From assembly GCF_000472925.1 (NCBI RefSeq), contig NZ_AXAS01000030.1, positions 62,001-126,000 on the forward strand: a DNA stretch of 64,000 nt, written 5' to 3'. The DNA is from Bradyrhizobium sp. Ec3.3 (lineage in GTDB: Bacteria > Pseudomonadota > Alphaproteobacteria > Rhizobiales > Xanthobacteraceae). Of this stretch, positions 1 to 8,848 are shown piece after piece. A program made the position numbers and the translations under genes. The notes under the pieces are model-generated. The model was given only the letters and a program-made list of their open reading frames with translations. It was not told the DNA's origin and did not search any database. The number at the start of each line of letters is the position of its first letter. The stretch's first letter is position 1.

Positions 1-73
1 GACCACCGACGGTGATCCGTGGGACCTCGGCCGTTGCGGTGCGTCCGACCTGATTGACGCGGCGCTCAAGCAT
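1..73 (-). CDS. Start of an unidentified gene in the exopolysaccharide locus (cut by window edge)
   Basis: Only the first 24 codons lie in the window; the protein begins MLERRVNQVGRTATAEVPRI and the frame stays open to the edge. Its ATG overlaps the stop of the upstream chain-length gene, so the two are probably translationally coupled. A polar, unstructured start leading into a V-G-G stretch is compatible with a cytoplasmic sugar transferase of the WecG/TagA/CpsF type, but 24 residues do not settle it. Context suggests a polysaccharide assembly function. Confidence 0.5.
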   Translation of the reverse strand, partial: MLERRVNQVGRTATAEVPRITVGG

Positions 74-2351
74 ATTGTTTGTCTCGCTGGCGCGATTGGG
101 TCGCGGGATTGAGCTCGTTGAGGATGACACCGACGAGCTTGCGCTCGGCAGCGCCAAGCGCGGTGAGGATGTCTTCCATGGCTTCGTTGATGTCGAGGTG
201 AGTGGGCAGCACGGCCACCAGCGCGTCGGCTGCATCGAGCAGCTTGCGGTCGGCGGCGTTGAGCGGCATCGCCGGCCCATCGAGAATCACGAGATCGGTG
301 CCGCCTGCGGAACGTGCCTGCACCACAGCCTTGCGGATGGCCTCGGCGGCCTTGCCGGCATCGCCGTCGGCGACGGGCAGCACAGAAATGCCGTTCGCGG
401 TCTTGATCTCGCGCGAGGCCTTGTTGCCGATCGAGAGCCAGCCGAAGCGGCCCGGCTCGCTCTTGCCGGGGCGGCTAATCTTGCTGGAGAGCTGGTGGGC
501 CTGGTGATCGGTGTCGATCATCAGCACGCGCGTGCCGTCGCGAGCGGCAGCGAGCACGAAGTTCAGCGCGGCGACGCTGCGGTCGGCCGTCGCCCCGGCG
601 CCGACGATCGCAATCACCGGCATGGTCTTGCCTGCCGCATGCCGCGTCGCCGTGGCGCGCATATCGCGCATCGCGTTGATGAGCGTCGTCAGCGGAAATC
701 CAGGACGGAGGGTCGGCCAGCCCAGCCGGCTGAGATCGACCGTATTGCCGACGGCGAGGATGGCGCCGAGCGTACGCATGACGTCGGCCTCCTGGAGGCG
801 CGCGATCAGCGGCTTTTCGACCAGTGTCAACGGCGGCGCCTGTGGCGCGGAGGCGTCGTCGACCGGTGCCTTGGGAGCCTCCGGGACTACCGTGCGCTCG
901 CGGCGGGTCGGCTCCGGCTCCATTGCGCCGGCGGATAGTTGCCTGACGGCGACGAACCAGCCGGCGGCGGCGAGCGAGCCGAACAGGAAGCCGATCATGG
1001 CGAACAGGCTCATCGCCGGCGGGAACGAGCGCCGCTGCGGCACAGTGGCCTCGCCGATCACGCGGGCCGCCGATGTGTTCAGGCTTTCCTGCTCCTCCGT
1101 CTCGCGCGAGCGCTTCAGGAATGATTGATAGACATCGCGGCTGGCCTCCGCCTCGCGCTCGAGCTCGCGCAGACGCACCGCGGCCTGGCTGAGCTGCACG
1201 CTCTGCCGTTTCTGCGTCTCCAGCGCCCGGTTCAGCGACGCCTCGTAGTCGCGTGCGCGCGTCAGGTCGTTCTTGGCAGCCTGCGCGAAGCGGTCGATCT
1301 CCTCGTTGATGGTGCGCTTGAGATCCTCGACCTGCTTCTCGGTCTGGCGCAGCGCCGGATGCCGCGGCCCGAGCTCGGCGGCCTGCTCCGCGTATTTCTT
1401 GCGCGCATCGGCATATTGAGCGCGCAAATTCGCGATGGTCGGCGATTGCAGGGCTTCCGGAATGGCACCGGCATCGGTCGCGGTGCGCCGGCTCGCCTCG
1501 ATCTGGTCGTAGCGCGCCTGCGCGTCCAGTGTCGCCGCGCGCGCCGCGGCAAGCCGCTGGTTGCTGGCGGAAAGCTGCTGGTCGCTGATGAGCGTGTCCT
1601 GGGTGCCGACGAAATTGTTCTGCGCCTTGTAGGTCGCCAGCGCCGTCTCGGCCGTACGCAGCCGCTCGCGCAGCTCCTTCAGCCGGCCGGACAGGTCGTT
1701 GGTGGCGCGCCGCGCCGCCAAAGCCTGCGAGTTGCGCGACTCCGCGAGATAGACGTTGGTCAGCGTGTTGGCGAGCATCGCCGCCTTCGCCGGATCGGTC
1801 GACCAGACCTCGACGTCGACGATGAAGCTCTTCTCGGTCTTGCGGATCGTGATGCGCCGATTCAGCGCCTCCAGGGCGCCAAGCTGAACTTCCTTCTTGT
1901 CGTCCGCGGAGGGAGCGCGGCCCTGGAGACCGATCAGGCCAAGCAGCGACGACATCACGCTCCCGCCGTCGCCGCCACCGAACTCGGGGTCCTTCTCGAG
2001 ATTGGCCTGCTGGATGACCTGGAGGAGGACGCTGTTGGAGGTGATCAGGCGCGCCTGGCTCTCCACCACCATGGACATGCCGGAAACGTCCTGCGCGCGC
2101 GGCGTCAGCTCGCGGTCGACGAGTTGCAGCTCGCGCGGATCGACATAGAGCTGGGCGGTTGCGGTGTAGCGCGGCGTCAGGCTCTTGCCGACGGCGACCG
2201 CGAGGCTCGCGCCGATCAGACCGGCGGCTGCGATTGCAGCCTTGCGCCGCCAGAGCAGATGGACGAGCTCGAGCACGTTGAAGCCGGCCGATGGCGCGGG
2301 TTGCCCGACCTCTCGCTTCGATCGCTCTATCGGCTGGTCATAGTCAAGCAT
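66..2351 (-). CDS. Wzz/GumC-type exopolysaccharide chain-length protein with degenerate BY-kinase domain
   Basis: This 761-residue polysaccharide co-polymerase should sit in the inner membrane and set the length or export of an exopolysaccharide. An N-terminal Wzz domain (about residues 25-130) has a membrane helix near 39-57. A long helical periplasmic region (about 190-420) follows, then a second membrane helix near 440-466. The C-terminal cytoplasmic part (about 575-745) resembles a bacterial tyrosine kinase: it keeps the Walker A'-like VLMIDTD and a Walker B-like VILDGPAM. However, the P-loop reads GAGATADRS (about 583-591), without the usual GK[ST], and no C-terminal tyrosine cluster is visible. 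It is therefore probably catalytically weak or dead. It heads a minus-strand unit running off the left edge. Confidence 0.9.
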   Translation of the reverse strand: MLDYDQPIERSKREVGQPAPSAGFNVLELVHLLWRRKAAIAAAGLIGASLAVAVGKSLTPRYTATAQLYVDPRELQLVDRELTPRAQDVSGMSMVVESQARLITSNSVLLQVIQQANLEKDPEFGGGDGGSVMSSLLGLIGLQGRAPSADDKKEVQLGALEALNRRITIRKTEKSFIVDVEVWSTDPAKAAMLANTLTNVYLAESRNSQALAARRATNDLSGRLKELRERLRTAETALATYKAQNNFVGTQDTLISDQQLSASNQRLAAARAATLDAQARYDQIEASRRTATDAGAIPEALQSPTIANLRAQYADARKKYAEQAAELGPRHPALRQTEKQVEDLKRTINEEIDRFAQAAKNDLTRARDYEASLNRALETQKRQSVQLSQAAVRLRELEREAEASRDVYQSFLKRSRETEEQESLNTSAARVIGEATVPQRRSFPPAMSLFAMIGFLFGSLAAAGWFVAVRQLSAGAMEPEPTRRERTVVPEAPKAPVDDASAPQAPPLTLVEKPLIARLQEADVMRTLGAILAVGNTVDLSRLGWPTLRPGFPLTTLINAMRDMRATATRHAAGKTMPVIAIVGAGATADRSVAALNFVLAAARDGTRVLMIDTDHQAHQLSSKISRPGKSEPGRFGWLSIGNKASREIKTANGISVLPVADGDAGKAAEAIRKAVVQARSAGGTDLVILDGPAMPLNAADRKLLDAADALVAVLPTHLDINEAMEDILTALGAAERKLVGVILNELNPATQSRQRDKQYA

Positions 2352-2673
2352 GATCCCCAGCTTTCACTCCAACTGCCGCAGGCTGAGGGGCTACTCTTCG
2401 GGTTACGCGCTGCGCCCCGGATATAGGCGCTGAACAAACGCAACAGGGAAAATTAACCATACTCATTGAGGGACTATTCACTGAAATGGCAAACAAAGCG
2501 TTTAAGCGCATACGAGCGCGCGGCGCGTCGTTGTGACGCTTCAACCGCCGCAGTCCCCCCGGAGATTAACGGTCCGTTACCGCGCACGCGGTGGAGCGTG
2601 CACGTGTCCGACGGCGCGGCGTCGCGGGCAGGGCCCGCGTGTCGGATATCGTAGCGCGCCGTCGTCATGGTCG
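2352..2673. other. Intergenic region upstream of the chain-length gene
   Basis: No convincing gene. It should hold the promoter of the chain-length gene. A TTAACCAT half-site (2453-2460) resembles the half motif bound by alphaproteobacterial CtrA. A GC hairpin (GCGGGC/GCCCGC at 2624-2629 and 2633-2638, flanked by TCCGAC/GTCGGA) lies just past the methyltransferase stop and could end its transcript, though no T-run follows. Confidence 0.45.
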
Positions 2674-3489
2674 TCAGCGTTTTCGCAGGATGACGTGATA
2701 GTCGCCGCGTCGCACGTCGGTGCCGCGCGGCAGCATGAAATTCAGCGCCGCTACGCCGGCATCGACGAGAGCGGCGAACAGCGGCTTGCGCTTGCGCATC
2801 TCGGGATAGCGCGGGCTTTCGACCTCGCGGCGGTAGATCGTCTCGAGCCCGTGCGCATCCGCAAATGCTTCGAGATTGGGAAGCGTCACCAGCGGGTGGA
2901 AGAAGGTCGGGAACGGCGCTTCGCCCGGCTCGCCTGCATTCTTGATGCCGCGGACATGGCGGTAGAACCAGACGTGGAACCAGTGCGGCGAATATTTGGT
3001 GACGACGCCGGACAGCGAGCGCGGATTGGGCGCGCCGATCAGGATCATCCCGCCGCGCCTCAATGCCTCGCGGAAATTCTTCAGCGCGGCCTCGACGTCG
3101 GGCAGATGCTCGATCACGTTGTAGCAGATGACGAGATCGACACTCTCCGGCTTGAAGCGGTAGGTCTGGACGTCGCCGAGGATCGCTTCCTGGGCATAGT
3201 CGTTGTTGCGGATCTGGTCCTCGTCGATATCGACGACGGTGACGTGGCCGCGGTTGAGGATCTCCAGCGGCAGGAAGCTGCTGGAGCCGCCGCCGGCCTC
3301 GTAGATCGCGAGCTGACCTGGCGGCAGCTCGCGGCGCAGGACGTCGTGAACGGCGAGCAGGCTGTCGCGCGCCTCGCCCGAGACGAGGTCGAGCAGTGCC
3401 TTTGTGTGTGCCGGCGGAGTTATGGCGCTCGCATCAATGCGGGTCGTAGTCGCGAAATCGATCGTGGCTTGTTTATTCATGTTCTTCAA
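2674..3489 (-). CDS. Class I SAM-dependent methyltransferase
   Basis: 271 residues, cytoplasmic. A Rossmann-type methyltransferase core is recognisable: the SAM-binding loop EAGGGSS (64-70), the acidic strand end VVDID (85-89), and the motif NVIEHLPD (124-131), typical of methyltransferase family 11/23 proteins. Its place among glycosyltransferases and a chain-length protein suggests it methylates a sugar or a lipid-linked glycan intermediate, but the substrate is unknown. It is transcribed in the same direction as the chain-length gene with a 322-base gap, and is divergent from the next glycosyltransferase. Confidence 0.85.
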   Translation of the reverse strand: MKNMNKQATIDFATTTRIDASAITPPAHTKALLDLVSGEARDSLLAVHDVLRRELPPGQLAIYEAGGGSSSFLPLEILNRGHVTVVDIDEDQIRNNDYAQEAILGDVQTYRFKPESVDLVICYNVIEHLPDVEAALKNFREALRRGGMILIGAPNPRSLSGVVTKYSPHWFHVWFYRHVRGIKNAGEPGEAPFPTFFHPLVTLPNLEAFADAHGLETIYRREVESPRYPEMRKRKPLFAALVDAGVAALNFMLPRGTDVRRGDYHVILRKR

Positions 3490-3903
3490 TCGCGCGGGTT
3501 CGTTTCAAATTACAGGGAATCTCTCGCACGCTCGAAGAGCAAATTCGATGCCGCCGGAGCGCGATTGGTTGCGGTGCTTACGGTTGAGTTAATGCGAGGG
3601 TCCGTTAACTACGGCATCGTCCGCATCGTACCGCGGCTGCGCGCTGGTTCGAAAATTGCAGAAGCACCTCGATGCAAATTCGCAAGGAAAAACCGTGAAA
3701 GCGGCGATGTGGATGACGATGAGCTTGCAGGCGAGGCTGGATCCCTCGGTTTACGCACCTGCACCGCGCGCAACGGCGTCATTCGGCATGAGGCAACGTT
3801 CCGCGGGACAGCGCCATATTGGGACATCTGTGTTTCGCAGCAAGCTTGCTGTGCCGTCCTGGAGCAGGGGTTTTTCAACACATCTCGGCCATTCAACGAT
3901 ATC
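3490..3903. other. Divergent intergenic region, no gene seen
   Basis: This 414-base stretch separates the methyltransferase (minus) from a glycosyltransferase (plus) and presumably carries both promoters. Open frames cross it, but none has a plausible ribosome-binding site or protein-like composition. No operator or hairpin stood out. Confidence 0.4.
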
Positions 3904-4932
3904 ATGACCCTGATCCCGACCGAGCTGTCCACGAGTCGCATCACCGACGCCGTGCGCGACCCCAACCGGGAGATTGCCGCGAGTTCGCGCGTTCTCGACC
4001 TGTCGGTCGGCACCGTCGTCTGCATTCCCTGCTTTCGCCGGCCGCAGCATTTGCGGCTGACGCTGGAATCGCTGGCGGGCCAGCGCACGCCGCGCTCCTT
4101 CGCCGTGGTCATGGTGGAGAACGACGCCTCGCGGCGCGAGAGTGCGCCGGTCGCCGCCGAGTACCTGGATGCCGGGAAACTCCAGGGCATCTGCCTGGTC
4201 GAGAAGCGGCAGGGCAATTGTCAGGCAATCAACGCAGCCTTCGAGACCGCGCAGATGTTGTTTCCGCTAGCCACCCGCTTCCTGATGATCGACGACGACG
4301 AGATCGCCTCGCCCGACTGGCTCGAGCTGATGGTTCGTACTGCGGAAGCGACCGGCGCGGACGTGGTCGGCGGTCCGGTGCTGCCGCTCTTCGACGACGA
4401 CAGCAAGCCGTGGCTCGCGCGCCATCCCGCTTTCTGTCCGGCCTATGATTACAGCGGCGCGGTGCCGCTGATCTATGGCTGCGGCAATTGCCTGATCACG
4501 CGTTCGGTGTTCGACCGGCTCGGCACTCCGGCCTTCGACCTCCGATTCAATTTCCTCGGCGGCGGCGACTGCGATTTCTTCGTGCGGTGCCGGAACGCCG
4601 GCATGACATTCCACTGGACCGCGGAAGCCGTAATCACCGAGACCGTGCCGCATGGCCGGACCAGCCTCGTCTGGATCGCAAAGCGTGGCCTGCGCATCGG
4701 CGCGATCAACTATCGGGTGCAGTTCAAGGCGGCAAAGACTGCGGCGGCGCGAACGCGTGTCTTTACGGCGATGCTGGGAAGACTGCTGCTGTCGCTGGTC
4801 CGCGCGGCGCGCTTGTCGTTCACGACCAAAGCCGTCGTCGCGATGCATCCCGTGATGGTCGCGTTCGGCAGCGCGCTCGCAGCCTTCGGCATCGAGCAGC
4901 GGCCGTATGAGGCCTCGAAGATCGTCTCCTGA
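3904..4932 (+). CDS. Family 2 glycosyltransferase (GT-A fold)
   Basis: 342 residues from the ATG at 3904. The reading frame is open far upstream, but the conserved part starts here. The GT-A nucleotide-sugar core begins around residue 38 (VCIPCFRRP), and the acidic metal-binding motif DDDE is at 130-133. FLGGGDCDFFVR in the second half fits the acceptor side, and a hydrophobic helix lies near the C-terminus. The protein probably adds one sugar to a lipid-linked exopolysaccharide repeat unit at the inner face of the membrane. The neighbouring glycosyltransferase converges on it with only a few bases between stops. Donor and acceptor cannot be told. Confidence 0.88.
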   Translation: MTLIPTELSTSRITDAVRDPNREIAASSRVLDLSVGTVVCIPCFRRPQHLRLTLESLAGQRTPRSFAVVMVENDASRRESAPVAAEYLDAGKLQGICLVEKRQGNCQAINAAFETAQMLFPLATRFLMIDDDEIASPDWLELMVRTAEATGADVVGGPVLPLFDDDSKPWLARHPAFCPAYDYSGAVPLIYGCGNCLITRSVFDRLGTPAFDLRFNFLGGGDCDFFVRCRNAGMTFHWTAEAVITETVPHGRTSLVWIAKRGLRIGAINYRVQFKAAKTAAARTRVFTAMLGRLLLSLVRAARLSFTTKAVVAMHPVMVAFGSALAAFGIEQRPYEASKIVS

Positions 4933-4935
4933 AGC

Positions 4936-5925
4936 CTAGATACCGAAGCGGGCGAGAACGAGCTTCGCGAGTGATCGCGGCAGCGCGGTGAGCGACCGCT
5001 GCCCGACCATGCGCATATAGCTCAGGGCATCGCCATAGCGTCCGAAGCGGACGGCCTGGGTCGCCGCATAGGTGATGAGATGGATCTCGGCCGCCTGCCG
5101 CAGGCCCGGCCGGCTCTCCGGCGCGAGCTTGCCGAGGATCAACTCGTCGGCAAAGACGCGCTCTACTGCCGGAAAGAAGTCGCGCGGCGAGCGCGCGGCA
5201 GCGTTCATGGTGTTGGCAGTGTGGAGGCGATAGTCGAGCAGCAGCGCAGGCACGAACTGGAAGTCGCCGATCGCGGCTAGACGGCACCAGCAATGCCAGT
5301 CCTCGCAAAACTTGAGCCGCTCGTCGAACCCGCCCGACGTCCGGAACGCGTCAGCGCGCACCAGCATGATGCCGCCATTGACGATGAAGTTGCCGCGCGC
5401 GAGCCGCGTGAGCACATCGCCTGACGGCTTCTTGCGTCCTTGCAGGAGGTCGCGCCGGCCGATCGGCCGTCCATCACTGTCGATCAGATCGTAGTCGCCA
5501 TAGACGAGGACGGCGGCGGGCGCGGCCTTCGCGGCCGCGACCAGCGTGGCTACTGCGCCGGAGCGTAGACGATCGTCGGCGTCGAGGAACAGCAGCCAAT
5601 CTCCGTGTGCGGTGCGTGCGCCGAGATTTCGCGCCGCCGAGACGCCCGTGAGCTCGTTCGCGACCAGGTGCAGCCGGCTGTCGCGGATGGATCTGACGAT
5701 CGCTACGGTGTCGTCGCTCGAGCCGTCGTCGATGACAATGACTTCGCCGACATCCGCGCTTTGCGCGAGCGCGCTGTCGATCGTCTCGCGGATATAGGCG
5801 GCGGCGTTCTTGGCGGGAATGACGATGGAGACGAAGCTGGCCGAACGTGCAGTGCGATTGGCGCGCTCCTCGGCGGGCGACGGCCCGCCCAGCGGTGGAT
5901 CAAGGATGGCGCCGGTGGTGGTCAA
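4936..5925 (-). CDS. Family 2 glycosyltransferase (GT-A fold)
   Basis: 329 residues. A short variable N-terminus is followed by a classic GT2 core: VSIVIPAKN (32-40), the nucleotide-binding DDG (66-68) and the metal-binding DADD (115-118). KFCEDWHCW further on corresponds to the ED/W acceptor and catalytic-base region of this family. No membrane span is obvious, so it is probably a peripheral inner-membrane enzyme of exopolysaccharide repeat-unit assembly. It is divergent from the O-antigen ligase-like gene. The sugar transferred is unknown. Confidence 0.9.
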   Translation of the reverse strand: MTTTGAILDPPLGGPSPAEERANRTARSASFVSIVIPAKNAAAYIRETIDSALAQSADVGEVIVIDDGSSDDTVAIVRSIRDSRLHLVANELTGVSAARNLGARTAHGDWLLFLDADDRLRSGAVATLVAAAKAAPAAVLVYGDYDLIDSDGRPIGRRDLLQGRKKPSGDVLTRLARGNFIVNGGIMLVRADAFRTSGGFDERLKFCEDWHCWCRLAAIGDFQFVPALLLDYRLHTANTMNAAARSPRDFFPAVERVFADELILGKLAPESRPGLRQAAEIHLITYAATQAVRFGRYGDALSYMRMVGQRSLTALPRSLAKLVLARFGI

Positions 5926-5955
5926 TTTGACGCCTCGTCGTCTGGAGCTATGTTC

Positions 5956-5971
5956 TTAATGGTTCGTTAAC
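5956..5971. promoter_or_regulatory. CtrA-box-like motif TTAA-N7-TTAAC
   Basis: TTAA (5956-5959), seven bases, then TTAAC (5967-5971) matches the full CtrA recognition pattern known from alphaproteobacteria. It lies about 30 bases upstream of the minus-strand glycosyltransferase start, in the divergent region shared with the O-antigen ligase-like gene. Binding is inferred only from the match. Confidence 0.4.
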
Positions 5972-6047
5972 CGGGCCGCATATCGGCCCCGGCGCCGCAC
6001 GATGGCGGCTTGGGTCACTTCCGATGATAGCCAGATAAGGGTCAAAG

Positions 6048-6079
6048 CTTTGCAGCAAAGGCCGCTCAAAGCCGGCTTT
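6048..6079. promoter_or_regulatory. Pair of short palindromes upstream of the O-antigen ligase-like gene
   Basis: CTTTGC-A-GCAAAG (6048-6060) is a perfect palindrome. It is followed a few bases later by the self-complementary AAAGCCGGCTTT (6068-6079). Two dyads sharing an AAAGC theme within 32 bases of a promoter region could be an operator. The regulator is unknown. Confidence 0.3.
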
Positions 6080-6169
6080 TGCATATTAGCGTTAAACCCC
6101 CGACGCGAGGCGTGTCCGGCAAGCCTGCTGGTTGACGAAGGGTTAGCACGGGTCGGTTAAGGGTGACCG

Positions 6170-7516
6170 ATGGATCGCAGTGCCGCTGACATGACTGGCG
6201 TTGGGGCCCGGCCGCTCGGTCAGGGCCTGCGCGCATTCGTCGCCGGGCTCAACGTCCTCGAGGCCGCGCGCTGCGTCCTTGCCGTTGCGGCGCTGCTGCT
6301 GGTGCTGGTGACGCTGGAACCGTTCCCGGATTTGCGCAATGCCGACCTCGCCACCGCCGCCTCGGGCCGGATGGCGCTGTCCTATATCGCCTTTGCGGGG
6401 CTCGCCGCCGCTGCCGTGCTCTTGACGTTCGCGCAAGACGCGCCGTCGCTTAAGACCCTCGTGACGCCGCTGCATCTCTGTTTCGTCGGCTGGATGCTGA
6501 TCAATATCGTCTTCTCGGAGAACCGCGGCGTGTCCGCGCAGCGTTTCGTGCTGACGGCGAGCGTGTCGGCGCTCGCCATCCTGCTGCCGCTGCTGCCGCC
6601 GACGCAGAAGAGCTTCAACCGGTGCCTCGGGCTCGCCGCCCTCGTGCTGCTCGCTTTGTGCTATCTCGGCGTCATGCTGGCGCCGCAGCTCTCGATCCAC
6701 ACCGCGGCCGATATCACCGAGCCGCAGCTTGCCGGCGACTGGCGCGGCACTTTCGGCCACAAGAACGTCGCCTCGCCGGTGATGAGCTGCCTCGTCTATC
6801 TCGGCATCTATCTCACCGCCGTCGGCTCCTTGGTGATGGGACCCGTCATCGCAGCGCTTGCCGGCATCTTCCTGATCTTCACCGGCGGTAAGACCTCGTC
6901 GGTGCTGTGTCTCGTGATCTACGTGCTGGCCTCGGTCGTTTACCTTACCCGCAGCCTCTGGCTGAAGCGGCTGATCTGCCTCGCGCCGCTGATCGTGATG
7001 AACCTGCTCACCGTCGGCAGCGTCGCAAGCCCTACACTGGCGTCGATCACCCGGGCCCTCCCGGTCGATCCCACCTTCACCGGCCGCAGCGACATCTGGG
7101 AGTTTGCGCTCACCGCGGTGGCCGAGAAGCCGATCCTCGGCCATGGCTACGCGGCGTTCTGGGACGACGTCACCGAGCGGCAGACCGCAAAAGGCGCCGA
7201 ATGGGCGGTGTCTGCGGCGCATAGCCACAACAGCTATCTCGATCTCGCCGTCACCATCGGCCTGCCCGGCCTTTTGCTCGTGATCCTGATCTTCGTCTTC
7301 ACCCCGCTCAACAATTTCCAGGCGGCGCAGCGCGGCAGTCGCAGCGGCGCGCTGGCAAAGCTCTTCCTGACGATCTGGCTGTTTGGCCTGTATTACGGGA
7401 CGACCGAGACGTTCCTGCTCGACCGGCAGAATCCAACCTGGTTCATGTTCGTGCTCGCGGCGGCCGGCCTGCACTTTCTTGCCAGGTTCCAATGCGTGGA
7501 CAAGGCGGAGTCCTGA
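6170..7516 (+). CDS. O-antigen ligase / Wzy-type polysaccharide polymerase
   Basis: 448 residues with roughly ten to twelve hydrophobic segments, an integral inner-membrane protein. The Wzy_C/O-antigen ligase signature is seen as AAHSHNSYLDLAVTIGLPG near residue 350, in the large periplasmic loop, with the conserved H-x-H-N-x-[YW]. The following helices (LLLVILIFVF) also fit. In this locus, with a Wzz/GumC co-polymerase, polymerisation of exopolysaccharide repeat units is the likeliest role (ExoQ-like), although ligase and polymerase cannot be separated by sequence alone. The start at 6170 follows a region with palindromes and a CtrA-like box. Confidence 0.88.
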   Translation: MDRSAADMTGVGARPLGQGLRAFVAGLNVLEAARCVLAVAALLLVLVTLEPFPDLRNADLATAASGRMALSYIAFAGLAAAAVLLTFAQDAPSLKTLVTPLHLCFVGWMLINIVFSENRGVSAQRFVLTASVSALAILLPLLPPTQKSFNRCLGLAALVLLALCYLGVMLAPQLSIHTAADITEPQLAGDWRGTFGHKNVASPVMSCLVYLGIYLTAVGSLVMGPVIAALAGIFLIFTGGKTSSVLCLVIYVLASVVYLTRSLWLKRLICLAPLIVMNLLTVGSVASPTLASITRALPVDPTFTGRSDIWEFALTAVAEKPILGHGYAAFWDDVTERQTAKGAEWAVSAAHSHNSYLDLAVTIGLPGLLLVILIFVFTPLNNFQAAQRGSRSGALAKLFLTIWLFGLYYGTTETFLLDRQNPTWFMFVLAAAGLHFLARFQCVDKAES

Positions 7517-7691
7517 GCCGCCGACGGCTTGTCGCAGGGCGACGAGGCTCCGTACGTCTCAGATCGGGACACGAGCCGTTCTGCGTGGGAGCGCGACGGT
7601 ATCAGCTTAACGATAAGCAGCGACGTAACTTGTGGTTGGCGACAAAACGTTATTCATCTGGAAACGTTCAGCAACTGTGTGCCCAGGGCGG

Positions 7692-8837
7692 ATGGCGTTT
7701 CTCAGCGTCGAGCAACTAGACGGTCGGGTGACCAGCGCGTCCGGAATCGCGATCGATTTCGTGCGCGACTGGCAGCAGGCCGCGTCGCGCCTGGGTGCGG
7801 GCCATCGCACGGCATTCCAGCATGGTGACTGGCTCGCCGCCTGGTACGACGCATTCCGTAACGTCTCTCCGCTGATCGCCGTGATCTCGGATGACGCGAA
7901 CGGCGGCGCCATCGCGCTGGTGCCGATGATCAGCCGCAGCAAGGGCGGCGTACGCATCGTCGAGTTCGCCGATCTCGGCGCGTCCGACAACAACGCGCCG
8001 ATTCTGGCGCCAGGCGCCGCATGCGATGCGGCCGGCGCGCGCGCCATCGGCGATGCCCTGGTTACTGGCTTGCGCACGTTGCCGGATCGCTTCGATCTGT
8101 TGCGCTTGCAGAAGATGCCGGCCTATGTAGGCGGCAAGCCGAACCCGCTGGTGTCGCTCGGCCGCGTCGGATCCTGCTCGCTCAACGGCAATCTGGTGCT
8201 GACGGGCGACGATTATTCGGACTACCGCACCTCGATCAAGCGCATGCAACTGCCTCGCTGCTGGCGCGTCTTCAGCCGTCACGCCGGCGCGCGTTTCGAG
8301 ATCGCGACCGATGTCGATCATGCGCTGATGTTACTCGATGCGATGGACGTCCAGCAGCAGCGGCGCATGAAGCAGCTCGGGCGAAAATTCGTTCTCAGCG
8401 ACGAGACTCACGCGAAATTCTATCGCGACGTGGTCCGGCAGGGCGTTGCCGAAGGCTATGCGATCGTCTCTGCGCTGGTGTGCGACGAGGGCATCATCGC
8501 GACCTCGCTGGGGTTGAGATACGGCGCGACCTACTATCTGCTGCGCATCAGCAATGCCGGCAGGCCGTGGTCGGCCTGCTCGCCGGGTCTGCTTGTGACC
8601 GAGCGGACGATGGCGGCCTTGCACCAGCAGGGCGTGCGCCGTTTCGATCTCAGCATCGGCAATCACGACTACAAGCGTCGCTTCTGCGCCGTGCCGCTCC
8701 CGCTGACAGACGTCAGCGTCGCGTTGTCCTGGCGCGGCGTGCCCTATGCGCTGCGCGATCATGCAGCCCAGGGCCTGCGCCGCCATCCGCGGCTAGCCGC
8801 TCTTGCGAACCGCGCGATGGGCAACGCTGCGCGCTAG
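7692..8837 (+). CDS. GNAT-fold acetyltransferase, BioF2/CelD-like
   Basis: 381 residues from the ATG at 7692; a GTG 60 bases earlier is also possible, and neither has a strong ribosome-binding site. The layout matches the GNAT-related family often found in exopolysaccharide and cellulose loci (CelD/BcsL type): an N-terminal FQHGDWLAAWYDAF region, then a C-terminal domain with LGLRYGATYYLLRIS and a FDLSIGNHDYKRRFC ending. The last motif is characteristic of these proteins. It probably acylates a sugar or lipid-linked intermediate in the cytoplasm. It follows the polymerase-like gene on the same strand after 175 bases. Confidence 0.75.
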   Translation: MAFLSVEQLDGRVTSASGIAIDFVRDWQQAASRLGAGHRTAFQHGDWLAAWYDAFRNVSPLIAVISDDANGGAIALVPMISRSKGGVRIVEFADLGASDNNAPILAPGAACDAAGARAIGDALVTGLRTLPDRFDLLRLQKMPAYVGGKPNPLVSLGRVGSCSLNGNLVLTGDDYSDYRTSIKRMQLPRCWRVFSRHAGARFEIATDVDHALMLLDAMDVQQQRRMKQLGRKFVLSDETHAKFYRDVVRQGVAEGYAIVSALVCDEGIIATSLGLRYGATYYLLRISNAGRPWSACSPGLLVTERTMAALHQQGVRRFDLSIGNHDYKRRFCAVPLPLTDVSVALSWRGVPYALRDHAAQGLRRHPRLAALANRAMGNAAR

Positions 8838-8848
8838 CCGGGCACACT

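Noticed and set aside
2533..3903. N-terminal extension of the glycosyltransferase frame from 2533
   Set aside because: It would run antisense through the methyltransferase gene; conserved GT2 sequence begins after 3904.
3656..3907. 83-codon frame before the glycosyltransferase
   Set aside because: No ribosome-binding site and no resemblance to any family; lies in a probable promoter region.
6143..7492. 449-codon minus-strand frame over the O-antigen ligase-like gene
   Set aside because: Composition (H, R, E, Q) is typical of the complement of a membrane protein gene; the plus strand has the Wzy_C motif.
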